DNA of 64,000 nt from NCBI GenBank assembly GCA_964425915.1, contig CAYROO010000002.1, positions 62,001 through 126,000 on the forward strand. Reading direction: 5' to 3'. Origin of the DNA: Polycyclovorans sp964425915. GTDB taxonomy: Bacteria; Pseudomonadota; Gammaproteobacteria; Nevskiales; Nevskiaceae. Shown here in pieces: positions 33,894 to 42,212 of this stretch (position 1 is the stretch's first letter; every line of letters begins with the position of its first letter). The translations under genes were made by a program, and so were the position numbers. Under the pieces are notes generated by a model, which saw only the letters and a list, made by a program, of their open reading frames with translations, was not told where the DNA came from and did not search any database.

Positions 33894-35399
33894 CTAGTTG
33901 GTCCAGCCGCCGATGGCGGCGTGCAGGTCGGGCACGGCGTCGGCGATGTCGCGCATCGGACGGGTGCTCAAACTGGCCGCCGCCAGCAGGGCCTGCAGGG
34001 TGTCATCGGCCAGCACGGGCTCCGCGGCGATCTGCGGATTGGCATCAAGGAAGCCGGTGTGGACATCGCCGCTGACGAAGGCGGGATGGGCGATCAGCCG
34101 CCTTAGAAACGCGGTGTTGGTCTTGCAGCCCAGCAGCACCGTGTCGCGCAGCGCCTGATCGGCGCGGGCGATGGCCTCCTCGCGGTTGGCGCCCTTGATG
34201 ATCAGCTTGGCGATCATCGGGTCGAAGGCCGAGGTCACTTCACCCCCCTGCAGCACGCCGCTGTCCCAACGCACCCCCTCGCCCTGCGGCGGCTGCAGCA
34301 CCAGGATGGGGCCGGTGGTGGGGGTGTAGCCGCGCGCGGCGTCTTCGGCGTAAATACGAAACTCGATGGCGTGGCCCTGGGCGGTCACCGCGGTCTGGTC
34401 GTAGCCGAGCGACTCGCCGGCGGCGATCCGCAGCTGTTCAGCGACCAGGTCGATGCCGGTGATCTCCTCGGTGACTGGATGCTCCACCTGCAGGCGGGTG
34501 TTCATTTCAAGGAAGTAGTACTCACCGCCCTGACCGAAGATGAATTCCACCGTGCCGGCGTTGCGATAGTCGATGGCGCGGGCGATGCCGGCCGCGGTTT
34601 CGCAGATGTCGCGGCGCTTGGCAGCGTCCAGCGCTGGAGAAGGGGTTTCCTCGACGATCTTCTGGAAGCGGCGCTGCACCGAGCATTCGCGCTCGAACAC
34701 ATGCACCACCCCGCCCTGACCATCGCCCAGCACCTGCACTTCGATGTGGCGCGGGTTCTCGATGTAACGCTCGACATAGAGCCGACCGTCGCCGAAGTAG
34801 CGCTGACCTTCGGAGCGCGCGCGTTCAATTTCGGTCTCCAGCAACGACAGGTCGCGCACGATGCGCATGCCCTTGCCGCCACCACCGGCACTGGGCTTGA
34901 TCAGCAGCGGCGCGCCCACCGCACGGGCGCGCTCGACGAAGGTGGCGGGATCGTCGTCCTCGATGGCCGACGGCGCCACCGGAAAGCCGCCCTTCTCCAC
35001 CGCATTCCGCGCCCGCACCTTGTCGCCCATCAGGTCGATCTGGGCTGGCGTGGGGCCGATGAAGCGGAGGCCAGCGGCTTCCACTGCCTCGCAGAAGCCC
35101 TTGTTCTCGGAGAGAAAGCCGTAGCCGGGATGGATGGCGCCAGCCCCGCTGGCCTGGGCGGCGCGGATGATCTGGGCGCCATCCAGATAGGCGCCCACCG
35201 GCGTTTCGCCGGTGATCTCGATGGCCTCATCGGCCATCTGTACCGCCGCCGTGCCGCGGTCGGCAGCGTGAAACACCACCACGCCTTTCAGGCCGAGCGA
35301 CTGCACCGTGCGCAGCACCCGCACCGCGATCTCGCCGCGGTTGGCGACCAGGACGGTATCGAATGGCCAGTGGGCCGGGTTGGGCAAGGGGCGACTCAT
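33894..35399 (-). CDS. Biotin carboxylase subunit of acyl-CoA carboxylase
   Basis: 501 residues, ATP-grasp enzyme that carboxylates biotin with bicarbonate. Seen are FDTVLVANRGEIAVRVLRT, GAGAIHPGYGFLSEN, the ATP-binding LLIKPSAGGGGKGMRIV, EYYFLEMNTRLQVEHPVTE and GHAIEFRIYAEDA. The protein ends cleanly before the carrier domain, so the usual alpha chain is split. ATG 35399 overlaps the TetR stop (ATGA) with GGAG seven bases before it; the frame is open 66 bases further upstream. Confidence 0.93.
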   Translation of the reverse strand: MSRPLPNPAHWPFDTVLVANRGEIAVRVLRTVQSLGLKGVVVFHAADRGTAAVQMADEAIEITGETPVGAYLDGAQIIRAAQASGAGAIHPGYGFLSENKGFCEAVEAAGLRFIGPTPAQIDLMGDKVRARNAVEKGGFPVAPSAIEDDDPATFVERARAVGAPLLIKPSAGGGGKGMRIVRDLSLLETEIERARSEGQRYFGDGRLYVERYIENPRHIEVQVLGDGQGGVVHVFERECSVQRRFQKIVEETPSPALDAAKRRDICETAAGIARAIDYRNAGTVEFIFGQGGEYYFLEMNTRLQVEHPVTEEITGIDLVAEQLRIAAGESLGYDQTAVTAQGHAIEFRIYAEDAARGYTPTTGPILVLQPPQGEGVRWDSGVLQGGEVTSAFDPMIAKLIIKGANREEAIARADQALRDTVLLGCKTNTAFLRRLIAHPAFVSGDVHTGFLDANPQIAAEPVLADDTLQALLAAASLSTRPMRDIADAVPDLHAAIGGWTN

Positions 35400-36049
35400 G
35401 GGGCGGCTCCAGCGGAACGAACCAAACGGGGACGGCGGCCGGCCGGCGGGGTGAGGCCCTCGCACAGCAGGCGGGTGATCTGCTCAGCCAGTTGGTCGAC
35501 ATCCAGTCGGCCGCGGCCATGCACGTAGTTCCAGCAGTGATGCTCGATGCCGCCGTAGATCATCGACCGCAGCAGGGTCGGCGGCAGGTCGGCACGGAAT
35601 GCGCCCGCGCTGACACCGGCAGTGATCACCTGCAGCAGCAGGCTGGTGTAGCGGCGGTTGAGGCGGTGCAGCTCGGTGCCGTGGTAGTCACGCTCGGACT
35701 GCACCTCGCGGAACATCAGATGACACAGACGGGGGTCGTCGCGCACCGCCCGCAGGTGGCGCCAGATGAGTCGGTAGAGGCGCTCGCGGTGGCCCTCGAT
35801 GCCGGCCAGTTCACGGGTGTAGTCGCCAAACAGGTCCTCGTACCAGTGCGTCAGCACCGCCATCAGCAAGGCACGCTTGGTGGCGAAATACTTGTAGAGC
35901 AGGCCTTCGACCACGCCGACCCGGCCGGCGATTTCGCACATCGAGACGGCCTCGTAGCCGCGCTCGCGAAACAGGTCGCGGGCGGCCACCAGGATGTGAT
36001 CGATACGGGCCTCGCGGTCCATGCGGGCGGCGGGCTTGCGGGCGGCCAT
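35396..36049 (-). CDS. TetR family regulator
   Basis: 217 residues. The N-terminal DNA-binding domain is AARDLFRERGYEAVSMCEIAGRVGVVEGLLYKYF, the usual TetR helix-turn-helix. The C-terminal domain, which binds the effector, is unspecified. The gene lies inside an operon between an enoyl-CoA hydratase and the carboxylase genes, four bases after the first and overlapping the second, so it most likely represses this same operon in response to an acyl-CoA. Confidence 0.93.
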   Translation of the reverse strand: MAARKPAARMDREARIDHILVAARDLFRERGYEAVSMCEIAGRVGVVEGLLYKYFATKRALLMAVLTHWYEDLFGDYTRELAGIEGHRERLYRLIWRHLRAVRDDPRLCHLMFREVQSERDYHGTELHRLNRRYTSLLLQVITAGVSAGAFRADLPPTLLRSMIYGGIEHHCWNYVHGRGRLDVDQLAEQITRLLCEGLTPPAGRRPRLVRSAGAAP

Positions 36050-36053
36050 GGGC

Positions 36054-36836
36054 TCAGTTGCCGGTGAACTGCGGCGGACGCTTGTCCTGGAACGCCGCCA
36101 TGCCTTCCTTGGCGTCCTCGGTGCTGGACATCACCGGCACCATCACCTTGGCGTACTCCAGCGCCTGCGGCAGTGCCATGTCGCGCATGGCGTGGAAGGC
36201 CTGCTTGCCCAGCCGCAGCGCGGTCGGCGACTTGTCGGTGATGCGCGCCAGCAGCCAGTCCAGCTTGGCATCCAGTTCAGCCCGCGGCACCACGTAGTTC
36301 ATCACCCCCCAGGACAACGCTTCGGCGGCGCTGAACTGCTCGCCGGTGATGCACATTTCCTGGAGCTGACGCGGCGGCAGCATCCGCATCATGTACGGCA
36401 GGATCATCATCGGGGTGACCCCGATCTTCGGCTCGGTGGTGCCGATGCGGATATCGTCGGCAGCAATCGCCAGGTCGCAGGCGCACAGCAGGCCGAAGCC
36501 GCCCGCCATGACATGGCCGTTGACGCGCGCAATCACCGGCAGGGTGCACTGCTCCAGCCGCTGAAACAGCTCGACGATGTAGTGCTGCGGTCGCGCAAAG
36601 TCGACGGCGAAAGCAAAGCCCTTGGTGCCCTTGGCCAGATCAGCACCGGCGCAGAAGGCCTTGTCGCCGGCCCCGGTGATGACAATGGCGCGGCAGTCGT
36701 CGTCGGCCATCGCCGCGACGATGCCGGCGTCGATCCGCCGCACCACGTCTTCATTGAGCGCGTTGCGCCGCGCTTCACGGTTGATGGTGATCCACTGCAC
36801 CGCGTCGCGGCGTTCGATCAGGACGTCATCGGACAT
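36054..36836 (-). CDS. Enoyl-CoA hydratase/isomerase family protein
   Basis: 260 residues of the crotonase family: the oxyanion-hole motifs are KAFCAGADLAKG and NGHVMAGGFGLLCACDLAIA, followed by TTEPKIGVTPMMILPYMMR with one acidic candidate for catalysis. In leucine or acyclic-terpene breakdown, such a hydratase acts directly after the biotin carboxylase step (methylglutaconyl- or isohexenylglutaconyl-CoA hydratase), which fits this position. It leads the operon with TetR and the carboxylase. ATG 36836 is chosen; the frame is open further to 36878. Confidence 0.9.
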   Translation of the reverse strand: MSDDVLIERRDAVQWITINREARRNALNEDVVRRIDAGIVAAMADDDCRAIVITGAGDKAFCAGADLAKGTKGFAFAVDFARPQHYIVELFQRLEQCTLPVIARVNGHVMAGGFGLLCACDLAIAADDIRIGTTEPKIGVTPMMILPYMMRMLPPRQLQEMCITGEQFSAAEALSWGVMNYVVPRAELDAKLDWLLARITDKSPTALRLGKQAFHAMRDMALPQALEYAKVMVPVMSSTEDAKEGMAAFQDKRPPQFTGN

Positions 36837-36902
36837 GCCAGTCACCAGAATTAGGGATTGGCGCGCAGCCTGCCGCAAAGCTGGTGAGGATGACTCACCC
36901 GT

Positions 36903-37667
36903 TTAGGGGATGGTGGCCTCTGCCCAGTCCGCCACCTGTGCCGCGACCCAGGCGCCATCATCCAGCGGCAGGTCGTGACCCGCCGTCGCATGGACCCGCA
37001 GCGGCAACTGCCAGGCCTGCGCCAGCCGCTCGGAACAGCGCGGGCTGACCAGGCCATCGGCGGCGCCGTTGAGCAGCAGGATCGGCACCCGCGGCGGCGA
37101 GGCCGGCGCGCGATAACGGATCGCGGCGCGCAGTTGGCGCAGGGCGTTACCGCGACTCACCGGGTGGGACTGGCGCCAAACGATCCACTGCGACAGCACG
37201 GCCGCCGCCGCCGGGTTGCGCGTGGTCAGCCGCAGGATGCCGGCTTCCACCGCCTCTGGCCCCGGCTGGCCCAGCGCCAGGCGCATGAGCAGGGGCCAGG
37301 CGGCCGGACGCAGCCGTTGGTAGAAGCGGCTGTACGGACGCAGGCTGGTGTTGATGAGCACCGCACCGGCCAGCTCGTCAGGATGCGCGTCGGCCCAGGC
37401 CACGGTGACCATCGCCCCCAGTGACATCGCCACCACCCGGTAGGGCGGGGGGCGCCCCAGCTGTCGCAATTGCGCCCGCACCGAAGCCGCCATTCCGGCC
37501 ACGGTATCCGGGCTCTGACGTGCGTAGAGGCTGCCGTTGCCCGGCAGGTCGACCGGCACGATGTCGGCGTCCGGCAGCGCCTGCGCGAGATGCCCCGGGA
37601 AGTCGCCCCAGTGGCGGCGGTCGCGCATCAGGCCGCGCAACAGCACCCAGGTCGGCTGTCCGCTCAT
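36903..37667 (-). CDS. Alpha/beta hydrolase
   Basis: 254 residues of an alpha/beta hydrolase: WVLLRGLMRDRRHWGDFP near the start, the nucleophile region VVAMSLGAMVTVAWAD (Ser in MSLGAM), then VPILLLNGAADGLVSPRCSE and GHDLPLDDGAWVA with the likely Asp and His. ATG 37667 overlaps the stop of the peptidase gene (ATGA); the open frame before it is only the shadow of that gene. Substrate unknown. Confidence 0.85.
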   Translation of the reverse strand: MSGQPTWVLLRGLMRDRRHWGDFPGHLAQALPDADIVPVDLPGNGSLYARQSPDTVAGMAASVRAQLRQLGRPPPYRVVAMSLGAMVTVAWADAHPDELAGAVLINTSLRPYSRFYQRLRPAAWPLLMRLALGQPGPEAVEAGILRLTTRNPAAAAVLSQWIVWRQSHPVSRGNALRQLRAAIRYRAPASPPRVPILLLNGAADGLVSPRCSERLAQAWQLPLRVHATAGHDLPLDDGAWVAAQVADWAEATIP

Positions 37668-38716
37668 GATGCCCCGCCGCCGTACCAGCGCGCCTGCGCC
37701 TCTGCCGCATGCCGCAAGCGGTCGCCGCCAGTGGGTAGCCAGCGCGGGTGGCTGACGGCGGCATGGGTGAAGAACTGCAGCAGGGCGAGCTGGCGCCGCA
37801 TCACGCGATGCTGGCGGTGGCGGATCAGGGGATTGAAGATGCCCATGCGCGAGAACAACTGCCGCGGATTCTTCTTGATCCACAACCAGGAGCCCATCTC
37901 CAGGGTCAGCGGCAGGAAGATACGGTCCGTGTTCTCCAGCGAACGCCGATACAGGTGGTCCCACAGATCCCCATGCGTGAGGTACTGCAGGCTCTGTGGC
38001 TCGAACACGTAGCGATGATGCGCATTCGCCTGCTCGAAGATGGTGCGCAGGGCATGCACCTCGGGCAGATGGTGGATCGGCGCCCGGGTGTGGGCGTAAG
38101 GGAACCACAGGCGGTCATGCATGCCGAAGCCGGAGTGGCAGTCCACCGCGATGCTGAAGGGACGCCCCAGCAGCTCGCGCGCCACCACGCGGCACAGCGC
38201 ATCGCTTTCAATCTCCATGCCCTCATGGGCGGCGCCGCGATACCAGGGCAGCTCACGGCTGAGGCGCTGCCCACCCACCATGAACGGCACCGGCTCGGTG
38301 GCCTCCACCGGCGCATTGCGCATGAGGTCCACGCCACGGGGGTTGGCGCGGGTGCCCAACCATAGTCCGCCGGGATTCACGCGCGGCATGAACACCAGCC
38401 GCAGGCGCTCCAGCTGGGCATGCAATACGGTGTCCCACTCCAGCCGCATCATCAGTGACTGCAGGTAGGCGAGCACCACCTCGCTACCGATGCGCTCCAG
38501 GCCGTGCACCCCGCCGAAGAAGCCGACCGCCGGCACCGATGGATCGGGATTGCCGAGGGTGATGACCTGCAGCGGCAATCGCTGTGTGCCCAGCGGAACC
38601 TCGCCCACCACTTCGGCCGTCACCCGGCCCGCGGACCGGGCGATGAGGGCGTCGAGGTCAAATGGATCGTCTTGCGGGGGCGCGTCGCGCACAGGAGCTC
38701 CTTCAGGCCGCTGCAA
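37664..38716 (-). CDS. M14-family zinc carboxypeptidase-like protein
   Basis: 350 residues related to the succinylglutamate desuccinylase/M14 carboxypeptidase group. Zinc ligands are seen as HxxE in FFGGVHGLERIGSE and the later His in AVDCHSGFGMHDRLW; the catalytic acid could be Glu of LPLTLEMGSWLW. FMPRVNPGGLWLGTRANPRGVDLMRN supplies the Asn-Pro and Arg substrate contacts. It is cytosolic by the lack of a signal peptide and is the first gene of the long minus-strand run. Confidence 0.88.
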   Translation of the reverse strand: MQRPEGAPVRDAPPQDDPFDLDALIARSAGRVTAEVVGEVPLGTQRLPLQVITLGNPDPSVPAVGFFGGVHGLERIGSEVVLAYLQSLMMRLEWDTVLHAQLERLRLVFMPRVNPGGLWLGTRANPRGVDLMRNAPVEATEPVPFMVGGQRLSRELPWYRGAAHEGMEIESDALCRVVARELLGRPFSIAVDCHSGFGMHDRLWFPYAHTRAPIHHLPEVHALRTIFEQANAHHRYVFEPQSLQYLTHGDLWDHLYRRSLENTDRIFLPLTLEMGSWLWIKKNPRQLFSRMGIFNPLIRHRQHRVMRRQLALLQFFTHAAVSHPRWLPTGGDRLRHAAEAQARWYGGGAS

Positions 38717-38742
38717 GGCTAACCGGCATCGATGTCACATTG

Positions 38743-38771
38743 TTGACACTGAACCGTCACGCGTCGTTGAT
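38743..38771 (+). promoter_or_regulatory. Candidate sigma-70 promoter for the 44-residue peptide gene
   Basis: A perfect TTGACA (38743-38748) is followed after 17 bases by GTTGAT, three of six matches to the -10 consensus. The start codon of the small gene is about 33 bases further on. Confidence 0.35.
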
Positions 38772-38803
38772 ACCGTCACGCTGTTACCGATTAGGAGTCC
38801 GCC

Positions 38804-38938
38804 ATGCGCGCCGTCCGCAACCGCCTGATGCCCTACCCGCCCCATGTTGTCGGGGGACTGCTGCTGTGGGGCGTGATGGAAGTGGTGGCACTGCGCCGCT
38901 CACGCGCGCGCCAGCGACTGGCATTGGCGCAGGCCTGA
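38804..38938 (+). CDS. Small membrane peptide, 44 residues
   Basis: MRAVRNRLMPYPP, a short hydrophobic helix (HVVGGLLLWGVMEVVAL), then a basic tail (RRSRARQRLALAQA). GGAG lies eight bases before the ATG, and a TTGACA-containing promoter candidate precedes it. One membrane helix with positive charge at both ends suggests an inner-membrane peptide. It is convergent with the ABC exporter gene, five bases apart. I do not recognise a family. Confidence 0.55.
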   Translation: MRAVRNRLMPYPPHVVGGLLLWGVMEVVALRRSRARQRLALAQA

Positions 38939-38942
38939 ACGC

Positions 38943-40790
38943 CTATGCCGCGCTGTCCTCCAGCGCACGCCCTATAAACCCGCCGGACTGACGCCGCCAC
39001 AGCGCCGCGTAGAGGCCATCTCGCTGCAACAGTTCGACGTGGCTGCCGGTCTCCACCACACGTCCGGCGTCCAGCACCACCAGTCTATCCATCGCCGCGA
39101 TGGTGGACAGTCGATGGGCAATGGCGATGACGGTCTTGCCGGCCATCAGAGTGTTGAGTTGCTCCTGAATCGCGGCTTCCACTTCCGAATCCAATGCCGA
39201 GGTCGCCTCGTCCAGCACCAGGATCGGGGCATTCTTGAGGAGTACGCGGGCAATGGCGATACGCTGACGCTGGCCGCCCGAGAGCTTCACCCCGCGCTCG
39301 CCCACATGCGCCTCGAAGCCGCGCCGGCCCTGGGCATCGACCAGGGTTTCGATGAAGGTCTCGGCATGGGCGCGACGCGCCGCTTCGCGCACTTCGGCGT
39401 CGGTCGCCTCAGGACGCCCGTAGCGAATGTTGTCGGCGATGGACCGGTGCAACAGCGACGTGTCCTGCGTCACCATGCCGATGTGCTGCCGTAACGAGGT
39501 CTGCGTCACTTCCGCGATGTTCTGACCATCGATCAGGATGCGCCCGCCCTCCAGATCGTGGAAGCGCAGCAGCAGATTGACCAGGGTCGATTTGCCGGCG
39601 CCGGAGCGGCCCACCAGACCGACCTTCTCGCCCGGTTGCAGTCGCAGCGAAAAGTCCTCGATGACACCGCTGCCCTGCCCATAGTGGAAGCGCAAGTGCT
39701 CGAAGCGGATGTCGCCACGCGGCACCCGCAATGTCTGGGCCGCCGGTGCATCCACCACCGCCAACGGCTGCGACAGCGTGTTGATGCCATCCTGAACCGT
39801 GCCAATGTTCTCGAACAGGCTGGCCACCTCCCACAGAATCCAGTCGGACATGCCGCGGATGCGCATCACCAGCCCCACGGCCACCGCAATCGCGCCGAGT
39901 GACACGGCGCCGCTGTGCCAGGCCCAGATCGCCACCGCGCCGGTGCTGGCGAGCAGGCAGGCGTTAAGGGTCTGCAGGCTGACCGTCAGCCGCGTGACCC
40001 AGCGCATCTGGCGATAGACCGTCTGCATGAAGCCGTCCATCGCCTCGCGCGCGTAGGCCTGCTCGCGGTCGGTATGGGCAAACAGCTTGAGGGTCTGGAT
40101 ATTGGTGTAGCTGTCGACAATGCGGCCGGTCATCAGCGCGCGCGCATCGGCCTGGTCCATCGACACCGCACGCAGCTTGGGCACAAAGTAAAACAGCAGG
40201 CCGAGGTAGCCCAACAGCCACAGTCCCAACGGCAGCATCATGCGCGGGTCGGCCTGTCCCATCAGCACCACCGCGCCGGTGAAGTAGACGCCGACGTAGA
40301 CGAATACATCGAGCACCTTGGTGACGGACTCGCGAATCGCCAACGCGGTCTGCATCACCTTCTGCGATATGCGACCGGCAAACTCATCCTGAAAAAACGA
40401 CAGGCTCTGGTTGAGCAGATAGCGATGCGCCATCCAGCGACTGCGCATGGGGTAGTTGCCAAATACCACCTGGTGCGTGAACAGCGACTGTGCCAGCACC
40501 GCCAAGGGATAGCCCACCAGAATCAGCAAGGCCATCGCTTGCAGCCGGTCACCGTAGTCAGCAATAAACGTGGCGCGGTCCGCCACCATCAGCCAGTCGA
40601 CGAGGGTGCCGAGAAAGCTGAAGAAAGTGACTTCCAGTACCGCCACCAGCGCGGTCAACAGGGACATCACCGCCAGCCATGGCAGCAGCGGTCGCGAGTA
40701 ATGCAGCAGAAACGGAAACAGCCCCGATGGGGGCTGCTTAGGCTGTGCTGCCGGATAGGGATCAATACGGCTTTCGAAGAATCGGAACAT
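38943..40790 (-). CDS. ABC exporter, fused permease and ATPase
   Basis: 615 residues: six membrane helices in the first about 330 residues, followed by the nucleotide-binding domain with Walker A GLVGRSGAGKSTLVN, signature KLSGGQRQRIAIARVL, Walker B ILVLDEATSALD and H-loop AIAHRLST. This half-transporter should dimerise and export a lipid, drug or peptide. The residues ESRIDPYP at the N-terminus are typical of one bacterial multidrug-exporter subgroup. It lies alone, behind a strong stem-loop. Confidence 0.92.
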   Translation of the reverse strand: MFRFFESRIDPYPAAQPKQPPSGLFPFLLHYSRPLLPWLAVMSLLTALVAVLEVTFFSFLGTLVDWLMVADRATFIADYGDRLQAMALLILVGYPLAVLAQSLFTHQVVFGNYPMRSRWMAHRYLLNQSLSFFQDEFAGRISQKVMQTALAIRESVTKVLDVFVYVGVYFTGAVVLMGQADPRMMLPLGLWLLGYLGLLFYFVPKLRAVSMDQADARALMTGRIVDSYTNIQTLKLFAHTDREQAYAREAMDGFMQTVYRQMRWVTRLTVSLQTLNACLLASTGAVAIWAWHSGAVSLGAIAVAVGLVMRIRGMSDWILWEVASLFENIGTVQDGINTLSQPLAVVDAPAAQTLRVPRGDIRFEHLRFHYGQGSGVIEDFSLRLQPGEKVGLVGRSGAGKSTLVNLLLRFHDLEGGRILIDGQNIAEVTQTSLRQHIGMVTQDTSLLHRSIADNIRYGRPEATDAEVREAARRAHAETFIETLVDAQGRRGFEAHVGERGVKLSGGQRQRIAIARVLLKNAPILVLDEATSALDSEVEAAIQEQLNTLMAGKTVIAIAHRLSTIAAMDRLVVLDAGRVVETGSHVELLQRDGLYAALWRRQSGGFIGRALEDSAA

Positions 40791-40797
40791 ACGACCC

Positions 40798-40821
40798 GCC
40801 CGGCGCCGAAGGGCGCCGGGC
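40798..40821 (-). terminator. Stem-loop between subtilase and ABC exporter genes
   Basis: A perfect 10-bp stem (GCCCGGCGCC/GGCGCCGGGC) with a GAAG loop. It lies 47 bases after the subtilase stop but lacks a T-run, so it may be a weak terminator or a leader structure of the exporter gene. Confidence 0.4.
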
Positions 40822-40867
40822 CATAAGAACGGCCGTCGAGTCTATCGGCTGAGCCGTCGCGCCGTGA

Positions 40868-42133
40868 TCAGGGTTGGACGTAGAGCAGCAGGTTGGGGCT
40901 GCCGTTGCCGATGTTGCTCAGCACGTTGGGGGTCGCCGACGACAGCAGGGCGGACTCCACCGCGGCCGGCGACAGCGCGCTTTCACCGAGCAGCAGCGCC
41001 GCCGCACCCGCCACATGCGGGGCGGCCATGGAGGTGCCGCTGAGGTTGGCGGTGCTGGTATCGCCATTGATACCGGCGCTGACAACCCCGGAGCCGGGGG
41101 CGAACAGGTCGACGCAGGTGCCGGTGTTGGAGAAACTGCTGCGACGATCGGCACTGTCGCTGGCACCCACCACCAACGCCTCGGTCACCCGGTTGGGCGA
41201 GCCGTTGCAGGCATTGGCACTGTCGTTACCGGCCGCCACCACCATGGTCACACCAGCGGCCACGGCGGCCCGCACGGCGTCGTCCATCGCGGTCGAGGCG
41301 CCGCCCCCAAGGCTGAGGTTGGCCACCGCGGGCGTCTGATGGTTGGCCACCACCCACTCGATGCCGGCGATCACCGCCGAGGTCGGGCCGGAGCCGTTGC
41401 AGCCGAGTACCCGAATGCCATACACGGTGGCGGCCTTGGCCACCCCGTAGGTCTGTCCGGCCGCGGTGCCCGCGACATGCGTGCCATGGCCCTGGCAGTC
41501 GTCGAAGTCTTCGGGGTCGGCCGTGCCGCCGCCGCCCAGGAGCCCTCCGAGCAGACCACCCAGCAGGTCGCCCAGCAAGGGCACCGGCAAGGTCAGGCCG
41601 CCGGCACCGGAGGCAATGAAATTACGGCCGCCGCCGACCCGGCCGGCAAACTCGGCGTGGCTGGTGCGCAGACCGGTGTCGATGATGTAGAGGTGCGTAC
41701 CGGCACCGGCGCTATCCGGGTAGCGATAGAGGCCATCCACCGGGCGCTGCCGCTGGTCGATCCGGTCCAGGCCCCAGACCGGGCCCACCTGGGTAGCGCG
41801 CGTCGACATCCACTGATCGGGTTCGACATAAGCCACCGAGGCATGATTGGCCCAGCGGGCAGCGGCAGCCTCATCGGCCTGTACCACCACGGCGTCAATC
41901 AGGGGAAGGCTGCCGAGCAACTGACCGCCCAGGCGCCCGACCAGATCGGTGGCCGTGGCGAGCAAGCCGCCGTCGGTGCGGTTGAAGGCCACGATGTACT
42001 GGTCGGGAATGGTGGCGGCCGTGGCCACGGGCTCAACCGGCGCCGCACTGACGGACGAATCCCCATCGCAGGCCGACAGCATCGGCCCAAGACACAGCGC
42101 ACCTACAACTGCCCAACTGAAACGACGCATCAT
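40868..42133 (-). CDS. Subtilisin-like serine protease (S8, proteinase K type)
   Basis: 421 residues: a lipobox-like signal (LGPMLSAC), an inhibitor-type propeptide (DQYIVAFNRTDGG, then AYVEPDQ), and the catalytic triad Asp in HLYIIDTGLRTSH, His in CQGHGTHVAGTAAG and Ser in LSGTSMAAPHVAG. The oxyanion Asn is in VVAAGNDS. Between Asp and His sits an unusual Leu/Gly stretch (VPLLGDLLGGLLGGLLGGGG). It is probably exported and self-processed. GGAG precedes the first ATG by nine bases. Confidence 0.93.
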   Translation of the reverse strand: MMRRFSWAVVGALCLGPMLSACDGDSSVSAAPVEPVATAATIPDQYIVAFNRTDGGLLATATDLVGRLGGQLLGSLPLIDAVVVQADEAAAARWANHASVAYVEPDQWMSTRATQVGPVWGLDRIDQRQRPVDGLYRYPDSAGAGTHLYIIDTGLRTSHAEFAGRVGGGRNFIASGAGGLTLPVPLLGDLLGGLLGGLLGGGGTADPEDFDDCQGHGTHVAGTAAGQTYGVAKAATVYGIRVLGCNGSGPTSAVIAGIEWVVANHQTPAVANLSLGGGASTAMDDAVRAAVAAGVTMVVAAGNDSANACNGSPNRVTEALVVGASDSADRRSSFSNTGTCVDLFAPGSGVVSAGINGDTSTANLSGTSMAAPHVAGAAALLLGESALSPAAVESALLSSATPNVLSNIGNGSPNLLLYVQP

Positions 42134-42212
42134 GACCCGCTTCTCCTCAACTTGAACGCCCGGACAATATCACGGCCTTTCGGCAGATTTGTGACCGCCC
42201 GTCACGGTTCAG

